Origin: Bacteroidota bacterium
GTDB taxonomy: Bacteria; Bacteroidota; Bacteroidia; M30B66
DNA: 64,000 nt
Direction: 5' to 3'
Assembly (NCBI GenBank): GCA_027483445.1
Contig: JAIXUS010000045.1
Location: 175,270 to 239,269 of the forward strand
How positions within the stretch are numbered: the first letter of the stretch is position 1; the number at the start of each line of letters is the position of its first letter. This document shows, one piece after another, positions 58,060 to 64,000 of this stretch. The notes under the pieces are model-generated. The model was not told the origin of the DNA. It worked only from the letters and a program-made list of their open reading frames with translations, and did not search any database. The position numbers were made by a program, and so were the translations under genes.

Positions 58060-58752
58060 CTAACTAAGAGAGTCCAAAACTGAATTGAGATCGGTTCCTG
58101 AAAAATGCGGATGCGGAGATAGAGCTTCATACGGCAAACCTTGTCGATTAACCCAATGCGTTGTAAAGCCAAACCAAGTCGCACCCAACGCATCCCATGC
58201 ATTGCTGGATACAAAAAGCACTTCATCTTTGTTGACCGGAATGACTTGTTGAACCAATCCGTAGCTCTCAGGAGAAGTCTTGAAAAGACGAATCGAATCG
58301 ACAGAAATGAGATGATCTAAAACATCCTCCATCCCTGCGCTCTTGACAGCTGAATTCAGCATATCCACGCTGCCATTTGAAAGAATGGCTGTTGTGAGAC
58401 CCATGGCTTTTATTTTTTGAAGCACCGCCAAATTTTCTGCAAAGGGCGTGAGGTGCGCATATTGCTGCATCAGTTTTTCAACCTGACCCGAGTCCCGGCT
58501 AAGTTTGAGTCTGTCTAGCGTGTACTCCAATGACAAGCGCGTCAGTTCCCAAAATGGACGGAAGTATTGACTACCTGATGCGTTGTGCGGGTCTGACTGA
58601 GTGATCAACCGTGTGTATTCAATTTGCTTGTCGCGCCACTTCACCGCGATATCAGCTCCTTTACCGGGGTAAAAATCTTCAGCCAGAACTTGGATGGAGT
58701 AGACGTCAAATAATGTGCCATAGGCATCAAATACAACAGCTTTTATTTTCAT
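58060..58752 (-). CDS. (S)-2-haloacid dehalogenase family HAD hydrolase
   Basis: A 230-aa type II haloacid dehalogenase: VVFDAYGTLFDVYS (nucleophile Asp), AILSNGSVDML, LFKTSPESYGLV (Lys), and SSNAWDALGATWFG, the motif set of L-2-haloacid dehalogenases that release halide from short 2-haloalkanoates. The ATG at 58752 (MKIKAVV) fits the family N-terminus; a TTG 24 bp upstream overlaps the GST stop. It is the last gene of an operon with two glutathione transferases and a transporter. Confidence 0.88.
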   Translation of the reverse strand: MKIKAVVFDAYGTLFDVYSIQVLAEDFYPGKGADIAVKWRDKQIEYTRLITQSDPHNASGSQYFRPFWELTRLSLEYTLDRLKLSRDSGQVEKLMQQYAHLTPFAENLAVLQKIKAMGLTTAILSNGSVDMLNSAVKSAGMEDVLDHLISVDSIRLFKTSPESYGLVQQVIPVNKDEVLFVSSNAWDALGATWFGFTTHWVNRQGLPYEALSPHPHFSGTDLNSVLDSLS

Positions 58753-58772
58753 GAGATTTTTCTCGATTGGGA

Positions 58773-59471
58773 TCAAACCACTGTCTTGGCATCTTGGCCA
58801 AACAAAATTGACTTGGCGTTTTGGTCGACGGTAGGTGCTGTGTTGATTGACTTGGCAATCTCATAAGCTCGCTGTGTTCCTGGACGGTGCTTAATCCGTT
58901 CAAACCATGACGCAAGGGCTGGGAATTGACTCATTTCCTGGCGCTGACGCTCATGCGGCACGACCCAAGGATAGGCGGCCATGTCAGCGATCGAGTAGTC
59001 GCCGCATATGTACTCACGGCCATCTGACAGATGCTTATTCAAGACGCCATACAAGCGGGAAGTCTCTTTGACGTACCGATCGATGGCGTAAGGCAATTGC
59101 TCAGGCGCGTACTGCACAAAATGATGGTTTTGACCCGCCATGGGGCCTAAGCCGCCCATCTGCCAAAACAGCCATTGCAAGCATTCATTTCGACCACGCA
59201 AATCTTGAGGAATAAACTGTTGAGTCTTGTCTGCCAAGTACAAAAGAATGGCACCTGACTCAAAAATACCAATGGGTTCACCCCCGCCCACTGGTGAGTG
59301 ATCGACGATCGCAGGTATGCGATTGTTGGGAGAAATCTTCAAAAAGGCGGGAACAAATTGTTCGCCCTTGCTGATGTTGATGGGTTTGATGTTGTAGTCA
59401 AGGCCAGACTCTTCCAAGAACAGCGTGACCTTATGGCCGTTTGGCGTGGTCCAGTAGTAAAAGTCAATCAT
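58773..59471 (-). CDS. Glutathione S-transferase (YfcG/Nu-class-like)
   Basis: A 232-aa GST starting MIDFYYWTTPNGHKVTLFLEE. TPNGHKV and IPAIVDHSPVGGGEPIGIFESGAIL define the thioredoxin-like N-terminal domain; the all-helical C-terminal domain has WLFWQMGGLGPMAGQ and YSIADMAAYPWV. Nu-class relatives act as disulfide reductases or transferases. It lies 3 bp after the second GST gene and directly before the dehalogenase. Confidence 0.88.
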   Translation of the reverse strand: MIDFYYWTTPNGHKVTLFLEESGLDYNIKPINISKGEQFVPAFLKISPNNRIPAIVDHSPVGGGEPIGIFESGAILLYLADKTQQFIPQDLRGRNECLQWLFWQMGGLGPMAGQNHHFVQYAPEQLPYAIDRYVKETSRLYGVLNKHLSDGREYICGDYSIADMAAYPWVVPHERQRQEMSQFPALASWFERIKHRPGTQRAYEIAKSINTAPTVDQNAKSILFGQDAKTVV

Positions 59472-59474
59472 GCT

Positions 59475-60170
59475 TCATGCCCCTGCGGTTTTGAGACGCT
59501 CGTTGGAGGGGAACAGCATTTTTCGTGCGTCCTCATCCACTTCGGTTTTGAAAGCAAACTTGGTCTTCAAGGCTTCAGCGCGTTGAGCCGCTGGGCGTGC
59601 GTTGATTTCGTCAAGCAAGCGTTTGACGTGAGGCAGTTTGACCCAAGCATCAGCGCCCAGAACAAATGGTGCAACACGCGCCCAGCCCCAAACCGACATG
59701 TCGACAATGGTGTACTCATCGCCCATCATGTAGGGCTGATTTGCCAAGCGGTCATTGATCAGGTGCCAATGACGCCAGGCTTCAAAGTCATAGCGATTCA
59801 CTGCGTATTCTTTAGGCTCTGGCGCAAAGTGTTTGAAGTGAACGGCTTGACCACAGTAAGGGCCGATACCTGTGGCCACAAACATCAGCCATGAATACAT
59901 CTCAGCTTTGTTGCTTGGCGTATTTGCAGGCACAAACTTACCCATCTTTTCAGCCAAATAGAGCAGCATGGCATTGCTGTCAAAAACTCGAATGTCGTCG
60001 TCCAGCATGGCCGGCGTCTTGGCGTTGGGGTTGATGGTCTTGAAGGCATCAGCGTGCTGCTCACCTTTGCGCGTGTCCACCGGAATGAGTTCGTAGGGCT
60101 CACCGGTTTCTTCCAGATACAACGCAATCTTCAAAGGGTTGGGCGAAGGATGGAAATAAAACTTGATCAT
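59475..60170 (-). CDS. Glutathione S-transferase
   Basis: A 231-aa GST: MIKFYFHPSPNPLKIALYLEE at the N-terminus, NPNAKTPAMLDDDIRVFDSNAML substrate-side motif and YTIVDMSVWGWARV in the helical domain. It is related to the adjacent GST in domain order but clearly diverged, so an old duplication or independent recruitment. It is encoded 28 bp downstream of the AEC transporter. Confidence 0.88.
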   Translation of the reverse strand: MIKFYFHPSPNPLKIALYLEETGEPYELIPVDTRKGEQHADAFKTINPNAKTPAMLDDDIRVFDSNAMLLYLAEKMGKFVPANTPSNKAEMYSWLMFVATGIGPYCGQAVHFKHFAPEPKEYAVNRYDFEAWRHWHLINDRLANQPYMMGDEYTIVDMSVWGWARVAPFVLGADAWVKLPHVKRLLDEINARPAAQRAEALKTKFAFKTEVDEDARKMLFPSNERLKTAGA

Positions 60171-60198
60171 GACGGATGCCTTTGTGCGTGTGGATGAT

Positions 60199-61074
60199 TT
60201 AAATGAATGCCAGCCAAATACCGAGCGGCAGAAACGCCAGGCTCAACAAGTGTCCGACGATGACGGTGGAAGCCACTTTGTTGGGTTCCACCTGAAATTT
60301 GTCAGCGAGCAAGAAATTGAAGACTGCGGGTGGCAAGCATGCAAACAAAATCAAAGCTCCGCGCTCCAGCCCTTGCAAGGGAATCAGCCAAAGGGTCAAA
60401 AAGACAGCCGCGACTCTGAGTATCAGGATCAGAACACCTGACTGAACGCCCACCCAAGCGTCTGCAACTTGGCTGCTGGCAAGCCTGGCTCCTAGGGACA
60501 TCAACATCATCGGAACCAGCACACTGCCAATCATGGTGCAGGATGTTTGAAACCAATCAGGTAGAGACAACTGCAGTTGCGAGCTGGCCACACCCAGCAC
60601 CGTTGCCCAGACCAGTGGGTTGGCATACACCATGCGCCAGTCAACTTTGCCGCTCATCACGCCAGCGCCCAGCGTGAAATGCAGAATGTTAGAGATCACT
60701 AACAGGACCACTGCTGTTGCCATTCCTTCCGATCCATAAGCCAAGGCAATCAAAGGGATGCCAATCGGTCCAACATTGGTGAACATGACACAGGGCAAGA
60801 ATGCTTGCTGTGTTGCGCCTGAAAATTTCGCCAATGGCCAAGCGATCACTCCGCTCAGAATAATCAATAGGATGGAAGCCCCAGTAAAGGACAGGGCTGA
60901 AATCGGGTCAAACGATTTGGCAGACAGCGAAATAAAAATCAACACAGGCAGTGCCACGTCTACAACCAGTTTGTTGGCCCCCCCTAGGTCTGGTTTAGCT
61001 CGGCGGCTGTACAGAAAGCCAACCAACACCAGGGAAAAAATGGGGAGCGTGATAGATGCAATTTTTGAAAACAT
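60199..61074 (-). CDS. AEC (auxin efflux carrier) family transporter
   Basis: A 291-aa membrane protein with about ten hydrophobic helices. It starts MFSKIASITLPIFSLVLVGF and contains the VDVALPVLIFISL and FTNVGPIGIPL motifs of the AEC family, whose bacterial members carry small organic acids such as malonate. AGGA precedes the ATG at 61074; further in-frame upstream sequence overlaps the control region. It is the first gene of the operon with two GSTs and the dehalogenase, so a haloacid or conjugate is a plausible substrate (inferred). Confidence 0.85.
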   Translation of the reverse strand: MFSKIASITLPIFSLVLVGFLYSRRAKPDLGGANKLVVDVALPVLIFISLSAKSFDPISALSFTGASILLIILSGVIAWPLAKFSGATQQAFLPCVMFTNVGPIGIPLIALAYGSEGMATAVVLLVISNILHFTLGAGVMSGKVDWRMVYANPLVWATVLGVASSQLQLSLPDWFQTSCTMIGSVLVPMMLMSLGARLASSQVADAWVGVQSGVLILILRVAAVFLTLWLIPLQGLERGALILFACLPPAVFNFLLADKFQVEPNKVASTVIVGHLLSLAFLPLGIWLAFI

Positions 61075-61134
61075 AGATCCTGATTCGGTAGATGCACTCT
61101 CAATTCCTTGCATTGTCTTGTACTTGATGCAACA

Positions 61135-61164
61135 ATTCGTACATATAAATTTGCTATTCGTACA
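61135..61164. promoter_or_regulatory. Direct-repeat candidate AraC-type operator
   Basis: ATTCGTACA occurs at 61135-61143 and 61156-61164, 21 bp apart (two helical turns). It lies between the divergent AEC operon and the AraC-family gene and ends 1 bp before that gene's ATG. Tandem same-strand half-sites at helical spacing are the normal binding mode of AraC-family proteins; the second site abutting the start codon suggests autorepression. Confidence 0.65.
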
Positions 61165-61165
61165 A

Positions 61166-61930
61166 ATGGACGCCCCTCGCTTAGATCGACTCACTGCCTT
61201 GCTAGAAGGACTCAGCCCAAAAGTTACGCTGACCTCAAAAGCGAACGGGTTTTCGCTAAACATCATCAAGACAGGGACACCTGAGCTTTCCTTGGATAGC
61301 TCATCAGCCACTCATCTGGACGCCTTGTCTTTGTTGGCTTGCCCTGCGGAACACTCGCTCTCAAAGACCCTCGAACCCGATCAGCATTGCTTGATGAGTT
61401 TTGAAGTTGTTTTTGATGGCCCCATGGGACCGGGCTTATTAGCTGAGCTGTCTCAGCCAATCTCAATCAATATGAAGGACGCCGATCCATCTCTCGTGCA
61501 AGTCATGACATTGATTGCCAATGAAATGCAGACTAGTCGTTGTGGCCAACCGCTTTTTATGAACCGGGCAGGCGATATTTTGCTGATCAGTTTGATGCGC
61601 CACCTGACATCTCGACCTCAGCAAGACTCAGGACTGTTTGTTGCATTGTCAGATCCACGAATTGCCAGAAGTTTGGTGGCCATGCACACTAAGCCTGCTC
61701 ACCCTTGGACCTTGGAAATTTTGGCTAACTTGGCAGGTATGTCGCGGACATCGTTTGCCAATTACTTTAAAGACGTGATGCAGGTGTCACCTGGAAAATA
61801 TCTGGAAAATTTGCGTTTGGCCATTGCACGGCAACTGATGCAGACAGGCATTGGGCTCAAACAAATTGCTACACGAACTGGCTATGCTAGTCCGTCTACC
61901 CTTTCCAGAGCCTTAGGTCGTGGCGGATGA
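61166..61930 (+). CDS. AraC-family regulator (Cupin_6 sensor type)
   Basis: A 254-aa regulator: N-terminal cupin sensor domain (residues 1-150, MDAPRLDRLTALLEGLSPK) and C-terminal double HTH (TLEILANLAGMSRTSFANYFKDVM; IGLKQIATRTGYASPSTLSRAL). It is divergent from, and probably controls, the AEC-GST-GST-dehalogenase operon. Start at 61166 fits the Cupin_6 family; longer in-frame sequence upstream overlaps the transporter. Confidence 0.88.
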   Translation: MDAPRLDRLTALLEGLSPKVTLTSKANGFSLNIIKTGTPELSLDSSSATHLDALSLLACPAEHSLSKTLEPDQHCLMSFEVVFDGPMGPGLLAELSQPISINMKDADPSLVQVMTLIANEMQTSRCGQPLFMNRAGDILLISLMRHLTSRPQQDSGLFVALSDPRIARSLVAMHTKPAHPWTLEILANLAGMSRTSFANYFKDVMQVSPGKYLENLRLAIARQLMQTGIGLKQIATRTGYASPSTLSRALGRGG

Positions 61931-62463
61931 ATAGCGACAATGGCTGATCAAGGGCTGACTTTTGTTAGGTAGTTTTACACGACATCGCTATCGCTCTGGT
62001 CTCGACATTGAGGCGGCCAAATGTTCAGGTTTGACATAGGCTACAAACGACTGCCTCAAAGAAGTCTTTCAATTTCCGCTTCTGGCCGACATGAGCCGTA
62101 GCAACTGGTCATCTCTATAAAAATACAAAGCAAGTGTTCACATACATCTGCCCCTACCGCACCATTCAAGGACGGAAAAATATGGGCTTTTCTCGCGAAT
62201 TCTCACAACGTTGTGTGCGACAGCTCACAAACCACATGGTTTGCCTCAGCAGGTAGAACGCAAAACCTTCGTATGCGACACACGCATAAGTCATTGCCGC
62301 AAAAGGCGATCTGCGTGTGCCACTTCGTCAGTGTTCGCAGAAGTTTTGTGAGAAGAGAGAGCGGAGTATGAGATTCGGGGGGCGTTACCGGCTCGGATGC
62401 AGGAGGGGCATGGCACACGTAGAATTGCGCCGCACCCCGCGTGCTGTGGGGATGCCCCAAATG
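61931..62463. other. Intergenic region without a recognised gene
   Basis: About 530 bp. No reading frame shows coding character or family resemblance. It contains a 12-bp palindrome CACAACGTTGTG (62204-62215) and a small hairpin TATGCG/CGCATA (62272-62288). It may hold remnants of inserted DNA next to the tRNA gene. Confidence 0.5.
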
Positions 62464-62495
62464 AAAACGCCCAACTGAGAACAGTTGGGCGTCTT
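62464..62495 (-). terminator. Terminator of tRNA-Phe
   Basis: Read on the minus strand, CGCCCAACTG and CAGTTGGGCG form a 10-bp stem with a 4-nt loop followed by TTTTCATTT. It lies just beyond the tRNA 3' end. Confidence 0.85.
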
Positions 62496-62499
62496 GGAT

Positions 62500-62575
62500 T
62501 GGTGGCCCGGGGCGGAATCGAACCACCGACACAAGGATTTTCAATCCTCTGCTCTACCGACTGAGCTACCAGGCC
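62500..62575 (-). tRNA. tRNA-Phe (GAA)
   Basis: A 76-nt tRNA on the minus strand: acceptor GGCCTGG/CCGGGCC, D-arm with AGCTCAGTCGGTAGAGC, anticodon stem-loop AGGATTGAAAATCCT with GAA, T-arm GGTGGTTCGATTCCGCC, and an encoded CCA (62500-62502). Position 5 of the acceptor is a T-G wobble. Confidence 0.96.
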
Positions 62576-62730
62576 AAGACGAAAGATCATAGCGGAGAAA
62601 TTCTTTGGGTGCAAGGGGCGGCGGGGGTGATGGCGGGTTTCGCCCGCCGGCTCTACCCGCCCTACGGGCACGCGGCTGCTCAGGCGCTGCCCCTCCGGAG
62701 CGGTTTGAGGGGCGGGGCTATAATGCGCCG

Positions 62731-63966
62731 ATGAAGATTTCCTCCGACATCTGCGTGATTGGCAGCGGCGCCGTCGGCAAGGCTGCGGCACTCGCACTGG
62801 CGCAGGCAGGGCACGATGTAGTGCTGGTCGCACCCACGTCTGCCGCTGCCGGCCGCTCGCCCGACTGGGATCAGCGTGTCTACGCGCTCAACCATGTTGC
62901 ACATGGCCTGCTGTCGTCATTGAAGGTCTGGGGGGCGATGGATGCCGAGCGCATTGCCCCGGTCGATGCGATGGCCGTGCATGGCGATGGCGCCATGGAT
63001 GCCGACGCGAGCGGCCAGCAAGCGGCCGGGCACCTGGCATTCGACGCCTACGGCGCACGCGTCAATGCCCTTGCGTGGATCGTCGAAGACGCCAACCTCA
63101 ACCACGCGCTCGATGCCGCGCTGAGGTTTGCGTCCAGCCTGCGCGTCGTGCAGGGAACGGCCGTGCGGATGCAGTGCGAGCCCGAGCGCGCATCGATCAC
63201 GTTGGACTCGGGCGACACGCTCGCGACGTCGCTGATCGTTGGTGCCGACGGCGCGCACTCCTGGGTGCGCACGCAGGCCGATATCGGCATCGATTACCGT
63301 GCCTACGGGCAGACGGCGGTCGTTGGCAATTTCGAGACAACAGAGCCGCATCACGGCGTGGCGCGCCAGTGGTTCCTCGGCGCAGAGGGCATCGTTGCAT
63401 TGCTGCCGCTGCCCGGGCAGCGCGTGTCGCTCGTCTGGTCTGCGCCCGAGTCGCTGGCCAATAGTTTACTGAGCCTGTCGCCCGACGATCTGTGCGAAAG
63501 GCTGCAGTCCTTGCCCGGGCAAGCGCTGGGCGAATTCTCGATGCTCGCGCCGCAGAAGGCACGTGGTTTTGCCCTGCGGCTGATCCGCTCGCACTCGCTC
63601 GTTGCGCACCGCGTGGTGCTCGTCGGAGACGCCGCGCATGTCGTGCACCCGCTGGCCGGGCAGGGAATGAACCTCGGTTTTGCGGATATCGATGCGTTGC
63701 TGGCCGCGCTTGGCAAGCGCGAGGCCGCCGCAGATTGCGGCAACAATCGCACGCTCGCCCGCTATGCCCGCAGCCGCAAGGAAGAAGTCCTGCTGATGCA
63801 GCTGACGACCGACGGCTTGCAGCGGCTGTTTGCCTCCGAGCTCGGGCCGGTGAAGGCCATGCGCAATCTCGGCATGACGGCTGTCGATAAGCTGCCGTTC
63901 TTGAAGCGCCGCCTGATGAACCACGCGTTCGGCCGCGCCCTCTCTTCCACCACCACGGGATCATGA
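62731..63966 (+). CDS. UbiH/UbiF-family FAD-dependent hydroxylase
   Basis: A 411-aa flavoprotein monooxygenase of the ubiquinone-biosynthesis type: ICVIGSGAVGKAAALALAQAG (FAD dinucleotide fold, by pattern), DQRVYALN, GADGAHSWVR and VLVGDAAHVVHPLAGQGMNLG (GD motif). It would hydroxylate the quinone ring at the membrane surface; which ring position is not decided here. TATAAT at 62719-62724 is only 7 bp from the ATG. It overlaps the next open frame by 4 bp. Confidence 0.9.
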   Translation: MKISSDICVIGSGAVGKAAALALAQAGHDVVLVAPTSAAAGRSPDWDQRVYALNHVAHGLLSSLKVWGAMDAERIAPVDAMAVHGDGAMDADASGQQAAGHLAFDAYGARVNALAWIVEDANLNHALDAALRFASSLRVVQGTAVRMQCEPERASITLDSGDTLATSLIVGADGAHSWVRTQADIGIDYRAYGQTAVVGNFETTEPHHGVARQWFLGAEGIVALLPLPGQRVSLVWSAPESLANSLLSLSPDDLCERLQSLPGQALGEFSMLAPQKARGFALRLIRSHSLVAHRVVLVGDAAHVVHPLAGQGMNLGFADIDALLAALGKREAAADCGNNRTLARYARSRKEEVLLMQLTTDGLQRLFASELGPVKAMRNLGMTAVDKLPFLKRRLMNHAFGRALSSTTTGS

Positions 63967-64000
63967 TGATGTCCATCCTCCGCAGCTCTGTGCTGCTGGC
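63963..64000 (+). CDS. Start of a probable exported protein (possibly DsbC), cut by the window end
   Basis: Three consecutive ATG codons overlap the hydroxylase stop, followed by SILRSSVLLA, the start of a signal-peptide-like sequence. In many betaproteobacteria the gene after this UbiH homologue is the disulfide isomerase DsbC; that identity is inferred from context only. Confidence 0.45.
   Translation, partial: MMMSILRSSVLL

Noticed and set aside
60758..61165. Upstream in-frame extension of the AraC gene
   Set aside because: It is antisense to the AEC transporter and crosses the promoter region; the family N-terminus begins at 61166.
62605..62730. Upstream extension of the UbiH-like gene
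   Set aside because: The FAD-binding N-terminus starts at 62731; the extension is low-complexity GC-rich sequence.
62719..62731. Leaderless promoter for the UbiH-like gene (TATAAT 7 bp before ATG)
   Set aside because: No -35 element at 16-18 bp upstream; could be chance, so not listed as a promoter.

Overview
The window looks like chromosome from a GC-rich betaproteobacterium, probably Burkholderiales. This rests on codon and base composition, a betaproteobacterial-type tRNA-Phe, a UbiH-family gene followed by the start of an exported protein, and the style of the polysaccharide genes. It is an inference; no ribosomal or housekeeping marker fixes the genus.

(1) 1-14.1 kb is a one-strand surface polysaccharide (O-antigen or capsule) locus. 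A CDP-glucose 4,6-dehydratase, a cupin epimerase-like protein and a reductase should make a CDP-linked deoxysugar. Next come a GT2 transferase, a Wzy-like polymerase and two GT4 transferases. An fnlB-fnlA-fnlC (wbjC-wbjB-wbjD) set makes UDP-L-FucNAc. A GmhB-like phosphatase, a WbpV-like reductase, the initiating sugar-phosphate transferase and a WbpM-like dehydratase complete the locus. Most genes overlap by 1-4 bp. The 2.5-5.8 kb core is AT-richer, as usual for exchanged O-unit genes.

(2) 14.1-57.9 kb is accessory DNA made mainly of two diverged copies of the same type of element, tail to tail. Element A is about 15.0-37.4 kb (core genes on +). Element B is about 37.5-56.4 kb (core genes on -). 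Each has, in order from its outer end: an uncharacterised two-gene module (about 410 aa, then a 315-325 aa Zn-ribbon/winged-helix-like protein); a divergent XRE repressor plus ImmA/IrrE protease; a translationally coupled block of small ORF, DUF2924, large serine recombinase and ParB-like protein; a cargo slot; a phage-like replication/recombination operon (AlpA-like HTH, AAA ATPase, ssDNA-binding-like protein, DUF6511, PD-(D/E)XK nuclease, TOPRIM/SF3 primase-helicase, RuvC-like resolvase, DUF6362); ParB-MTase genes; and a convergent small gene at the inner end. No terminase, portal, capsid or tail gene is present. The cargo slot holds a PIN toxin with a nonsense-split Xre-ImmA gene in A, and merR/merT/merP/GDCCVxC without merA in B. 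Both elements carry a long inverted repeat between primase and resolvase. Its arms differ in sequence between A and B but stay self-complementary in each, so it is a candidate origin or resolvase substrate. A perfect 48-bp palindrome lies between the elements. At the outer end of B an HNH gene is split by a complete IS3-family element with a 3-bp target duplication.

(3) 58.0-64 kb returns to chromosomal genes: a minus-strand operon (AEC transporter, two glutathione transferases, haloacid dehalogenase) divergent from an AraC-type regulator with two direct-repeat candidate operator sites, then tRNA-Phe with its terminator, a UbiH-type FAD hydroxylase, and the first codons of a probable exported protein.

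Limits: everything was read by eye. Family names rest on motif recognition, not searches. Element attachment sites could not be identified.
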